Assembly (NCBI GenBank): GCA_035638575.1
Contig: DASQZT010000013.1
Location: forward strand, 1 to 64,000
Direction: 5' to 3'
Origin: DASQZT01 sp035638575
Lineage (GTDB): Bacteria > Acidobacteriota > Terriglobia > Bryobacterales > Bryobacteraceae
DNA length: 64,000 nucleotides
A model generated the notes under the pieces. The model was not told the origin of the DNA. It was given only the letters and a program-made list of their open reading frames with translations, and ran no database searches. Made by a program: the position numbers and the translations under genes. The first letter of the stretch is position 1. Each line of letters starts with the position of its first letter. Below, piece by piece: positions 8,560 to 20,074 of this stretch.

Positions 8560-9333
8560 TTATCCAGTGCCCCCGACGAACCAGAGTATGAACTTGGTGA
8601 TCAGGAGGTCCACGATGAAGACCAGCGTGATGGAGGCCACCACGGCCTGCGTGGTCGCGCGGCCCACGCCCTGCGTGCCGCCCGTGGCTCGCAGTCCGTA
8701 GAAGCAGCCGGTCAGCGAGATGATGATGGCGAAGGCCCCCGGCTTCAGGATTCCGCCCTGCACCACGTCGTTCCACGACAGGGCCTGCCACACCGAGGTC
8801 CAGTACTGCTTGGAGGAGAGCCCCAGGAACCACTCGGCGATGATGAACCCGCCGAACATGCCGACAAAATCGGCGATCACGGTCAGCAGCGGCAGCATCA
8901 CCAGGGTCGCGATCAGGCGCGGCGTCACCAGCTTTTGAATCGGGTCGGTGCCCAGGGCGCGCATGGCGTCTATCTGCTCGGTCACCTTCATCGATCCGAG
9001 CTCGCTGGCGATGCCCGAAGCGTTGCGGCCCGCCACCATGATGGCGCTCAGCACCGGTCCGAGTTCGCGCGCCAGGGTGAGAGAGACCAGCGTGCCGGTC
9101 TTGCTGATAGAGCCGTAGGTCGCGAGCGCGCGCGACATTTGCAAGGCCATCACCGCCCCGCTGAAGAAGCCGGTCATGGCCACGATCACCAGGCTGCCAA
9201 CCCCGATGTTGTCCATCTGCAGGATGATGTCATCCCCGTAATGCGGGCTGCGCAGGATGTTTCGGAAGGCCCTTCCGGCGAGGAAAAAGAACTCCTGAAC
9301 GGCGAGAACAGGCTCTTTCAACAGATCCAGCAA
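8560..9333 (-). CDS. mlaE: MlaE-family lipid ABC transporter permease
   Basis: 257-residue multi-pass permease (MlaE/YrbE family). The conserved core is visible: MTGFFSGAVMALQMSRALATYG, the loop VAGRNASGIASELGSMKVTEQIDAMRALG about residues 105-135, and the later helices that end the protein. It forms the membrane channel of the Mla/MCE retrograde or anterograde lipid transporter. It is the first gene of the operon; the 61 bp between it and the divergent peptidase gene must hold both promoters. Confidence 0.93.
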   Translation of the reverse strand: MLDLLKEPVLAVQEFFFLAGRAFRNILRSPHYGDDIILQMDNIGVGSLVIVAMTGFFSGAVMALQMSRALATYGSISKTGTLVSLTLARELGPVLSAIMVAGRNASGIASELGSMKVTEQIDAMRALGTDPIQKLVTPRLIATLVMLPLLTVIADFVGMFGGFIIAEWFLGLSSKQYWTSVWQALSWNDVVQGGILKPGAFAIIISLTGCFYGLRATGGTQGVGRATTQAVVASITLVFIVDLLITKFILWFVGGTG

Positions 9334-9394
9334 GTTAGGTCGGTCCCCGTAATCTCGATGCTACCATATTAGTGCCAGACAGGCCGCAACCGCG

Positions 9395-10342
9395 ATGAAA
9401 GGACTCACCGACATCCCCGGCATCCGCGTCGGGCACGTATCCGATTTCGAGGCGATCACGGGCTGCACCGCTATCGTGTTCGAGCAGGGCGCGGTGGGAG
9501 GCGTGGACATTCGCGGCTCCGCCAGCGGCACGCAAGAGACCACGGCGCTCGATCCGCTGCACGTCGATCCCGTGGCGCACGGCATCCTGCTGGCCGGCGG
9601 GAGCGCCTTCGGGCTGGAAGCGGCCTCGGGCGTCCGCCGCTACCTGGAGAAGCGCGGCGCGGGCGTGGAGACCCCGGCGGGAAGAATTCCGATCGTGCCT
9701 GCCGCTATCCTGTACGACTTGGGCATCGGAAAATCGCACGTGCGCCCCAACCTGGCGATGGGCGAAGCGGCGGCGGCGGCGGCCACCACGGACGCGGTGG
9801 CGGAGGGCTCGGTAGGCGCTGGAACCGGGGCGACGGTGGGCAAAGCGCTGGGCATGAAGCAGGCCATGAAATCGGGTGTCGGCTCCTTCACCGTCACACT
9901 GCCCGGAGGCGTCCTGGTTGCCGGCCTGGTGGTGGTGAACGCGTTCGGGGATGTGCGCGACCCCTCCACGGGCAAGATCGTGGCCGGCGCCCGCAAGGCG
10001 CCCGGCAGCCGCGATTTCGCCAACGCGGAGGAAGTAGTAAAGCAACATGCGCCCGCGGGCCTGGTCCGTCTCAACACTACGCTGGCGGTAGTCGCGACCA
10101 ATGCCAGGCTCTCCAAAGTGGAAGCCACCAAGCTCGCGCAATTCGCCAGCCTCGGCCAGGCACGGGCCATTTACCCGGTCAACACGCTGATGGACGGCGA
10201 CACCACTTTCGCCCTCTCCATCGGCAGCCAGCGGGCCGACATCAACACGCTCGGCGTCGCCGCGGCGGAGGCCGTGGTGCAGGCCATACTGCGCGCGGTA
10301 AGGCTGGCGAAGACGCTGGGAGGAATTCCGGGGCTGGGGTAA
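9395..10342 (+). CDS. P1-family peptidase (DmpA/BapA-like L-aminopeptidase/D-esterase)
   Basis: 315 residues, an N-terminal-nucleophile hydrolase that self-cleaves into alpha and beta chains. Family landmarks are LTDIPGIRVGH at the N-terminus, GGSAFGLEAASGV (about residue 70) and GAGTGATVGKALG (about residue 145). The presumed cleavage/nucleophile region is VRLNTTLAVVATNARLSK (about residues 225-245), where the nucleophile would be the Thr after Asn. Relatives release N-terminal D-amino acids or beta-amino acids from peptides. There is no signal peptide, so it is cytosolic. It is divergent from the mla operon. Confidence 0.92.
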   Translation: MKGLTDIPGIRVGHVSDFEAITGCTAIVFEQGAVGGVDIRGSASGTQETTALDPLHVDPVAHGILLAGGSAFGLEAASGVRRYLEKRGAGVETPAGRIPIVPAAILYDLGIGKSHVRPNLAMGEAAAAAATTDAVAEGSVGAGTGATVGKALGMKQAMKSGVGSFTVTLPGGVLVAGLVVVNAFGDVRDPSTGKIVAGARKAPGSRDFANAEEVVKQHAPAGLVRLNTTLAVVATNARLSKVEATKLAQFASLGQARAIYPVNTLMDGDTTFALSIGSQRADINTLGVAAAEAVVQAILRAVRLAKTLGGIPGLG

Positions 10343-10374
10343 GCGACTGCCGACGGGTGGCTTCCGGCCGGCGC

Positions 10375-10380
10375 TAGAAT
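10375..10380 (+). promoter_or_regulatory. -10-like element for the second toxin-antitoxin-like locus
   Basis: TAGAAT ending 10 nt before the ATG at 10391; no Shine-Dalgarno lies between. Inferred promoter. Confidence 0.3.
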
Positions 10381-10390
10381 GGTAATTAAG

Positions 10391-10582
10391 ATGGATCGTG
10401 TGCCCTCGCATCCCGTCAAAGATCCGCCCAATCTGGTTCGTGCCGGCTCATTCTCTCTGGATCGCCTGTTGAGCCATATCGACCCGGGATCAGCGGAGGA
10501 ATCCGAAGCCTTCGTGCACCTCATCTATGAGCAGCGCCGCCTTGACGTCTCCTCCGATGGCGATCGCAAGACTCGTCGTTGA
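10391..10582 (+). CDS. Small hypothetical protein, possible antitoxin
   Basis: 63 residues (MDRVPSHPVKDPPNLVRAG...). It is mostly charged, with no recognised DNA-binding motif. It overlaps the start of a PIN-domain reading frame by 26 bp in another frame, the usual arrangement of antitoxin then toxin, and this context is the only reason for the call. The segment SLDRLLSHIDPGSAEESEAFVHLIYEQRR looks like a toxin-binding helix pair. An in-frame upstream ATG at 10379 also exists. Since the toxin frame is broken, it may now be a relic. Confidence 0.45.
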   Translation: MDRVPSHPVKDPPNLVRAGSFSLDRLLSHIDPGSAEESEAFVHLIYEQRRLDVSSDGDRKTRR

Positions 10583-10960
10583 CACGGACGTAGCCAGCTA
10601 TGTTTTCAAGTGGCACCCGGAATTCGCGCCGCGCTACGTGGGCATCATTCGGGGGTCTGAGTTGGTCGTCTCGTTCATGACTCTCGCCGAGATGCGCCAG
10701 GGGGCGCTGGATGCGAACTGGGGCCGCGAAAATGCGATGTGCTGGAAGCGTATTTGGCAGACTTCTCGGTACTCCATTCTGACAGCTGTTGTGTTCTACT
10801 TGGGCTGCGGTCCGGAACGAGAGCGTGCGCAAGGGACGTCAAATGAGTTCGGCCGATGCGTGGATAGCGGCCACCGCCCTGGTTCTGTCGGCGCCGCTCG
10901 TGACGAACAATCCTAAGGACTACCGCCATCTGGACAACAGCTTGTTTCCGCAGCATAACT
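10557..10960 (+). pseudogene. Frameshifted PIN-domain (VapC-like) toxin
   Basis: The N-terminal half, MAIARLVVDTDVASYVFKWH...VVSFMTLAEMRQGAL, has the first two PIN acidic positions (D in DTD, E in LAEMR). The C-terminal half, NESVRKGRQMSSADAWIAATAL and VTNNPKDYRHLDN, has the remaining PIN motif but lies in the next frame. The switch falls at about 10785-10800, and the first frame then runs out at 10916. A one-base gain or two-base loss would explain it. The second frame stays open to 11112, beyond PIN homology and into the convergent gene. It is either a real pseudogene or a sequencing/assembly error. Confidence 0.75.
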
Positions 10961-11027
10961 GTTTCCAGCAGACTCTCCGTGGGCCGAAGGCTCAAGCGCG
11001 GAGAGGACGCCGGCTGAAGTGCCCCCT

Positions 11028-12434
11028 TTATTTCAAGCTCACTACCGGGAAGTACGCGCCGCGTTCTTCGCGGGTCCACCAGCCGCGCTCGCCGGAATGC
11101 GTGAAGTGGTAGAGGTACAACCGGGCGCGCACGTATTCCGGCGGCGCGTTCGGAAATGGATTGGAGCGCAACAGGCGGAGCACGGTTGGCTCACCCTGCA
11201 AGAGCCGCATCATGAAGCCTACAAACCAGCGATTCTGCTGATAGGTCCCCAGCGCCGCGAACCACATTTGCCAGTCGAGCCGCGGCTGGTGCGGTGCCAC
11301 GATCGGCGGGGCGCGGTTCAGGCCGCCGGGCTTGTAGCGGAACTCGTAGGCCTGCCAGTTCTCACCATCGTTTGAGCCTTCGACAATGATCTCCGGCCGC
11401 GCGGTCGTCATCACCGCGAACAGCCCGTACGAATTCACGATCCGCAACGGCGAGACGGCATGCAGAATCTGTGCTCCCCCGGGTGGGAGATCCACGGAGA
11501 ACAGTTCCAGGCACAGCAGCCCGCTCACCACACCGATGAACACGGCGAGACCGATGCTGGCGGCGCGGTGCGGCACGCCGCGCTTCGACCAGTCGGGCTC
11601 GATGAACAGCCACAGGGCGAGGAAGATCGTCAGGAAGTTGAAGAAAGTGTAATTGCCGGAGAGCAGGATCAGCAGTTGGAACGCGATCGTAATCCACGCG
11701 GCCCGGCGGCGCACGCGCCGCGGCGCAAAGAACAGGAAGGGCACGATCAGCTCCACCACGAAGACCAGGATCGTCGACGCCTTCTGGAACCCGATCGGCA
11801 ACTGGTACAGGCTCCAGGCGAGCGGCGTCGGCAGCGGCTGGGTTTCGTAGTGATAGCTCAGCGCGGTGAGGTCGCGCCAGGCCGGGTCGCCGCTCGACCA
11901 TTTGACCACGCCGCTGAAGAACATCAAACGGAAAATCAGCCAGCGGAACAGCCACACGCGGACCGCGGAGGAATCCGCGAAGATCGCCAGAAAGCCGGCC
12001 TCCAGCAACAGCACGTCCCATTGAAACGACAGGAAGTCCTGCCCGGCGACGCACACCGAAAGCCACAAGACCAGGCAGACGGCCAACGCGGCGCGCTGCC
12101 ATCGTCCGAGGATCGCCGCCAGCGCGCACAGGGCGCCGGCGATCCACACCGCCCGCAGAGCGCCGTCGCCGGAGTTCAGCCAGAGAACCGTCGGGGCATT
12201 CCAATACGCCGCGCCGCCCAGGGCCTCGCGCACCGCCTTCAGGTAGTCGCCGACGGGCAGAATCCCGCGCGATCCGACGAGCCCCATGGCTTGAATGCCG
12301 AAAGAAGTAAAAGCGATCAAATACACCGATCCGAGCAGGCGCAGGAATGTTCGCACGCTCACAAATGGAGCGGCTTCGACCGGCTGCGAGCCGATTTTCG
12401 GCCGCCACGCCCACGGAATTTGCCTCCCGCTCAC
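11028..12434 (-). CDS. Lipase maturation factor family membrane protein
   Basis: 468 residues with about eight to ten membrane helices in the first 340 residues, for example RTFLRLLGSVYLIAFTSFGIQ and WLFRWLIFRLMFFSGVVKW. The C-terminal soluble segment carries family landmarks: LTALSYHYETQPLPTPLAW, RIVNSYGLFAVMTTARPEI, the RYKPG motif and PRLDWQMWFAAL. Metazoan LMF1 helps lipoprotein lipase fold in the ER; the bacterial homologues' role is unproven. It is convergent with the PIN remnant and divergent from the Fe-S ATPase operon. Confidence 0.9.
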   Translation of the reverse strand: MSGRQIPWAWRPKIGSQPVEAAPFVSVRTFLRLLGSVYLIAFTSFGIQAMGLVGSRGILPVGDYLKAVREALGGAAYWNAPTVLWLNSGDGALRAVWIAGALCALAAILGRWQRAALAVCLVLWLSVCVAGQDFLSFQWDVLLLEAGFLAIFADSSAVRVWLFRWLIFRLMFFSGVVKWSSGDPAWRDLTALSYHYETQPLPTPLAWSLYQLPIGFQKASTILVFVVELIVPFLFFAPRRVRRRAAWITIAFQLLILLSGNYTFFNFLTIFLALWLFIEPDWSKRGVPHRAASIGLAVFIGVVSGLLCLELFSVDLPPGGAQILHAVSPLRIVNSYGLFAVMTTARPEIIVEGSNDGENWQAYEFRYKPGGLNRAPPIVAPHQPRLDWQMWFAALGTYQQNRWFVGFMMRLLQGEPTVLRLLRSNPFPNAPPEYVRARLYLYHFTHSGERGWWTREERGAYFPVVSLK

Positions 12435-12542
12435 CCCGTCAATTCCCCCATTCCGATTGGATAGTCGCCATTCGATGGATACCCATTTCTTTCAATTGGT
12501 TAAACCGGCATGATGACCTCAAACTGGGAAAGGAAGCACTCA

Positions 12543-14309
12543 ATGAGCACTCAGACTGTCCCCCCCAAGAGCACACCGTCTCCGAACCTCGTTCAGATCG
12601 GCTCGGTCGAGAATGTCATCCAGCAACGCCTCGCCGAGGAGCGCGCCCGCCTGGAGCGGGAAGCCGGCCTGGCCAAGCGTGAGGTGCATCACTTCAAACG
12701 GCCCCAGGAAAAGCCGTTCACCAAAGACCAGCGGGCCAACACCACGCTGCTCTTCGGCGGGCTGACATGGAAGCATGAAAAACTCGTGCATGGGGCGCTC
12801 GAGGGCCTGGGATACCGTGCCGAAGCTGTCCCCACTCCCAACGTGCGGGCCTTCCAGATGGGCAAAGAGTACGGCAACAACGGCCAGTGCAACCCGACCT
12901 ATTTTACCGTTGGAAACCTGGTCCAGTATTTGCAGAGCCTCGAAGAGCAGGGCATTCCCAAACAGGAGATCATCGACCGCTACGTGTTCTTCACCGCCGG
13001 CGCCTGCGGACCGTGCCGCTTCGGCATGTACGAGGCCGAGTATCGGCTGGCGCTGCGCAACGCCGGTTTCGACGGTTTTCGCGTGCTCCTGTTCCAGCAA
13101 TCCGGCGGCTTGAGCCAGTCCGACGCCGAGGCCGGCCTGGAGATGAATCTCGATTTCTTCCTGGGCATCCTCAACGCCCTGAACTGCGGCGACGTGATGA
13201 ACGAAGTCGCCTATGCCCTCCGGCCGTATGAAGTGAGCGCCGGCGAAACCGACCGCGTCCTGGACGAGAACATGGATTACCTCCACGAGGTGTTCCGCAA
13301 GAAGCGGCCGTGGAAGCTCGAGGGCGGCATGGCCAGGTACCTGGGCGGCTTCTCGGACACAGCGGAGTACATCGGCAAGTTCGTGAACCAGATCAAGGGC
13401 GACGACTACGTTCCGACCCTGGAGCGCTGCCGCGACCGCTTCGACGAGATCGAAATCGACCGCTTGCGCGTGAAGCCCATCGTGAAGATCACCGGCGAAT
13501 TCTGGGCCCAGACCACCGAGGGCGACGGCAATTTCAATATGTTCAACTTCCTGCAGCGCGAGGGCGCGCAGGTGCTGGTGGAGCCGATCGGCACCTGGAT
13601 CATGTACATGATCCACCAGGTCGTGCAGAAGTACAAAGACTTCAAGGGGCTCGAGGAGGGCGCGGTATTGCCGCCGCTGTGGAAGCTGGGTTCCCGCGCG
13701 AAGATCGAGTTCGGCTATCGCCAGAAAGTGGCCAAGCTGAAGCTGGCGGAGGCGATCTTCAAGAGCGAGTACCACAAGATTGTCCACGCATTGGGCGGAA
13801 TCGCACACCACCTCGCGGATCAATACGAGTTGCAGCGGTTGGGGCACCCGTTCTACAACTCGCGCGCGGGCGGCGGCGAGGGCCACCTGGAAGTCGCCAA
13901 GAACATCTACTACTCCAACAAGGACCTGGCGCACATGGTCCTCTCCCTCAAGCCGTTCGGCTGCATGCCTTCCACGCAGTCCGACGGCGCGCAGTCGGCT
14001 GTGGTCTCGAACTACAAAGACATGATCTACCTCCCCGTCGAGACGTCGGGCGAAGGCGAGATCAACGCGCACAGCCGCGTGCAGATGGCGCTGGGCGAAG
14101 CCAAGAACAAGGCCAAGAAGGAATTCGCCGAGACCCTGGAGCGAACCGGCCTGCGGCTGGACCAGTGCCGCGTCTGGGTGGATGCGCACCCGGAGACCAA
14201 GCGGCCGCTGTACCAGGTGCCGCACACCAAGGGCGTGGTGGGCGCGGCGGCGAATTTCGTGATGCATGTGGCGGAGAGGATGAAGGCGGAACAGGCTCGC
14301 GCGAATTGA
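12543..14309 (+). CDS. HgdB/COG3581-like iron-sulfur protein of a CoA-dehydratase/activase-type system
   Basis: 588 residues, related to the catalytic (component D) proteins of 2-hydroxyacyl-CoA dehydratases and to double-cubane-cluster proteins. Likely cluster cysteines are in NGQCNPT (about residue 118), FTAGACGPCRFGMYEAEY (about residues 152-160), LNCGDVMNE (about residue 218) and FGCMPST (about residue 475). No CoA substrate can be named. Start 12543 is chosen over 12510 because AGGA lies 8 nt before it. It is followed 11 bp later by the two-headed activase gene. In many bacteria these parts are fused in one very long protein; here they are split, with the catalytic part first. Confidence 0.85.
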   Translation: MSTQTVPPKSTPSPNLVQIGSVENVIQQRLAEERARLEREAGLAKREVHHFKRPQEKPFTKDQRANTTLLFGGLTWKHEKLVHGALEGLGYRAEAVPTPNVRAFQMGKEYGNNGQCNPTYFTVGNLVQYLQSLEEQGIPKQEIIDRYVFFTAGACGPCRFGMYEAEYRLALRNAGFDGFRVLLFQQSGGLSQSDAEAGLEMNLDFFLGILNALNCGDVMNEVAYALRPYEVSAGETDRVLDENMDYLHEVFRKKRPWKLEGGMARYLGGFSDTAEYIGKFVNQIKGDDYVPTLERCRDRFDEIEIDRLRVKPIVKITGEFWAQTTEGDGNFNMFNFLQREGAQVLVEPIGTWIMYMIHQVVQKYKDFKGLEEGAVLPPLWKLGSRAKIEFGYRQKVAKLKLAEAIFKSEYHKIVHALGGIAHHLADQYELQRLGHPFYNSRAGGGEGHLEVAKNIYYSNKDLAHMVLSLKPFGCMPSTQSDGAQSAVVSNYKDMIYLPVETSGEGEINAHSRVQMALGEAKNKAKKEFAETLERTGLRLDQCRVWVDAHPETKRPLYQVPHTKGVVGAAANFVMHVAERMKAEQARAN

Positions 14310-14320
14310 GCGAGATCATC

Positions 14321-17890
<3,570 letters not shown>

Positions 17891-18072
17891 GCGCCGCGGT
17901 TCAGAACGTCCTGCCCCCAGCGCTCCAACCGTCCTGGAGCGGTCATGACGAGACCATTCTGATGACGGCGCATTTTGCCGCCAATGCTCAACCGGGTCGC
18001 GGTATACTGTCTCACATTGGGTGAGGCCGGAATGCCAGTCATCTCCGCCTCATATCAAGACATGGAGGGGAT

Positions 18073-18939
18073 ATGCGTAAGACGGCATTAGCAGCAGTGT
18101 GCGGATTTGTCCTGGCGGGCGCCGGCGCGATGGCGCAGACAGGGGCGGACTATCTCGACATCACCAGGGTCCAGGTGCGTGCAGACAAGGGCAAGGAGTT
18201 TGAGGACAGCATCAAGAAACTGGTTGAGGTCAACCGTAAATATAAGGGCGATCATTGGATCGCTATGAGCACGGAATACGGCGATTTTGGTGGGTTCTCG
18301 TTCTCCTCGACGCGGGAGAATTATGCGGCCGTCGAAACCGGCATGGGGGCCTTCCAGAAGGCGCTGAAAGAGGGGCTCGGGCCGATGGGCGACAAGCTCA
18401 TGCGCGATATCTCGAGCTACTCGGCATCGGGCTACAACCAACTCCGGCATCGCCGCTGGGACCTCAGCGTGCATCCGCCATCCAGCGCCGCGGAACTCTA
18501 TAAAATGGTCGGCCAGACCAGGTGGATTCGGACGCTCAGGCTGGACGTGAAGCCGGGCGCGAATTTCCAATATATAGACGCCTGGAAACCGTTCCAGGCC
18601 GAACTTGCGAAGATCTCGCCGCCGGTGACCGTGTTGGTCTCGGAATCCTCGACCGGCACGCCCGCCATCTTCGTCGCGATCTATTACAAGTCTTGGGCGG
18701 AGATGGACGCTGGGGCCGCGGCACTGCCGAACGCGCTGGCGTCCCAGGCATACCAGAACCTGATGAGGGTCACCCAAAACACGATCTCGATGAGCAATTG
18801 GGAAATCCACCGGCTCCGGCCGCAGTTGAGCTATCCCCCGGACGAGATCGCCAGTGCCGACCCCGCGTTTTGGAATCCCAAGCCGGCGCCGCCGGCGGCT
18901 CCTAAACCCAAGACGACCGAACAGGCAATGAAGAAATAG
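18073..18939 (+). CDS. Secreted protein with two ferredoxin-like (ABM/NIPSNAP-type) repeats, function unknown
   Basis: 288 residues with a clear signal peptide (MRKTALAAVCGFVLAGAGAMAQ). The mature part looks like two similar halves of about 110 residues. Each starts with a strand of the type TRVQVRADKGKEFED / LRLDVKPGANFQYID, followed by helices, and each ends in W-x-L/H-R-L/R...LS (HRRWDLS versus WEIHRLRPQLS). This suggests a duplicated dimeric alpha/beta-barrel fold; no catalytic residue can be assigned. The C-terminus is a Pro/Ala/Lys tail. GGAGG at 18064-18068 serves the ATG. The 182 bp before it shows nothing else recognisable. Confidence 0.75.
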   Translation: MRKTALAAVCGFVLAGAGAMAQTGADYLDITRVQVRADKGKEFEDSIKKLVEVNRKYKGDHWIAMSTEYGDFGGFSFSSTRENYAAVETGMGAFQKALKEGLGPMGDKLMRDISSYSASGYNQLRHRRWDLSVHPPSSAAELYKMVGQTRWIRTLRLDVKPGANFQYIDAWKPFQAELAKISPPVTVLVSESSTGTPAIFVAIYYKSWAEMDAGAAALPNALASQAYQNLMRVTQNTISMSNWEIHRLRPQLSYPPDEIASADPAFWNPKPAPPAAPKPKTTEQAMKK

Positions 18940-19067
18940 CCGGCGGGCCGGAGGTTGCCGACCGCGAGCGGGAGCGAGCGGTAGCCTCCCCATTCCCCGA
19001 ACCGGATACGCGGCTCCGAGTTACCTGTTAGAATAGCGGTTCCGTTTTCGGTGAGGAGGTATCCGGA

Positions 19068-19466
19068 GTGGCGGCGGTGAAGGCGCTGTTACGCTTGTTC
19101 AGTGTTCTGTTTCACGTGTTGTTGGCACTGTTTCTGATCGCAGTCTCGGGCCTGGCCCTGTTGTCCCGCGCCGGGAACCTGCACCTGGGCATGTTGCCGT
19201 GGACCGGTTCGACTCTGATTCTCGTCGTCTTTTTCAGCGCGCTTTTCGGGTTCGCCGCCGTCGCCCTGGCGGTTCTGGGCAAATGGCGGGCCCTCTTCCT
19301 GATCTGGAGCCTCGCGGTGGCCGTCTTCATGGTCAAAGGCTACTTCTTGAGCGGGTATCGTTTCGTGCCCGGCGAGGCTGGCCGAGCGCTATGGCTGTCC
19401 GTCGCCTCGTGGATTGCGGTGCTCGGGGCCTGGTTCCAGATGTGGCGGGAGCAGCGCCGTTACTGA
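19068..19466 (+). CDS. Small multi-pass membrane protein, unknown function
   Basis: 132 residues with about four predicted membrane helices: LFSVLFHVLLALFLIAVSGL, STLILVVFFSALFGFAAVAL, ALFLIWSLAVAVFMVKGYF and LWLSVASWIAVLGAWF. No family was recognised. Start is GTG with a strong GAGGAGG (19053-19059) 8 nt upstream. The stop TGA shares bases with the ATG of the HAD gene (TGATG), so the two are translationally coupled. Confidence 0.75.
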   Translation: MAAVKALLRLFSVLFHVLLALFLIAVSGLALLSRAGNLHLGMLPWTGSTLILVVFFSALFGFAAVALAVLGKWRALFLIWSLAVAVFMVKGYFLSGYRFVPGEAGRALWLSVASWIAVLGAWFQMWREQRRY

Positions 19467-20068
19467 TGTACAAAGCCATCATCTTCGATCTCGGCAAAGT
19501 CATCATCCATTTCGATTTCAAACGCGGGTACAGCGCGCTCGAGGGTGTGTGTCCCTACGACGTGGCCGAGATTCGGAGGCGCATCGGCGCCAGCGGCCTG
19601 GTGGCGCCGTTTGAAACCGGCCGGTTGGAGCCCCGCGATTTCGTCGCGCAACTCTGCCGCCTGCTCGACCTGAGGGTGGACTACGATGGCTTCTGCGAAA
19701 TCTGGAACTGCATCTTCAGTGAGACGCTGGTCCCGGAGAGCCTGCTGGAAGGCCTCGCTGCGCGCTACCGGCTGCTTCTGCTTTCCAACACCAACGCCAT
19801 TCATTTCGAAATGGTGTGGGCCGCCTATCCCTTGCTGCGCCACTTCCACGAGAGGATCCTCTCCTACGAAGTGAAGGCCGCGAAACCGCAGCCGGAGATC
19901 TACCTGGCGGCCATCGAGCGCGCGGAGTGCCGTCCCGAAGAGTGCTTTTACACGGACGACATCGCGGAGTTTGTGGATGCGGCGCGCCGCCTGGGGATCG
20001 ACGCGGTGCAGTTCCAGTCCGCCGCGCAGATCGAAAGCGAGATGAAGGCGCGCGGGATCCGGTGGTAG
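19466..20068 (+). CDS. HAD-superfamily phosphatase, YihX-like
   Basis: 200 residues. The nucleophile motif is IIFDLGKVIIHFD, the YihX/HAD-IA variant in which the second Asp is replaced by Gly. Motif II is LLLSNTNAIHF (about residue 113), motif III lysine is in AAKPQPEIY (about residue 142), and motif IV acids are in CFYTDDIAEFV. Close relatives dephosphorylate sugar phosphates such as glucose-1-phosphate; the substrate here is unknown. It is coupled to the upstream membrane protein by stop/start overlap and is convergent with lon, 6 bp apart. Confidence 0.9.
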   Translation: MYKAIIFDLGKVIIHFDFKRGYSALEGVCPYDVAEIRRRIGASGLVAPFETGRLEPRDFVAQLCRLLDLRVDYDGFCEIWNCIFSETLVPESLLEGLAARYRLLLLSNTNAIHFEMVWAAYPLLRHFHERILSYEVKAAKPQPEIYLAAIERAECRPEECFYTDDIAEFVDAARRLGIDAVQFQSAAQIESEMKARGIRW

Positions 20069-20074
20069 CCGGCC

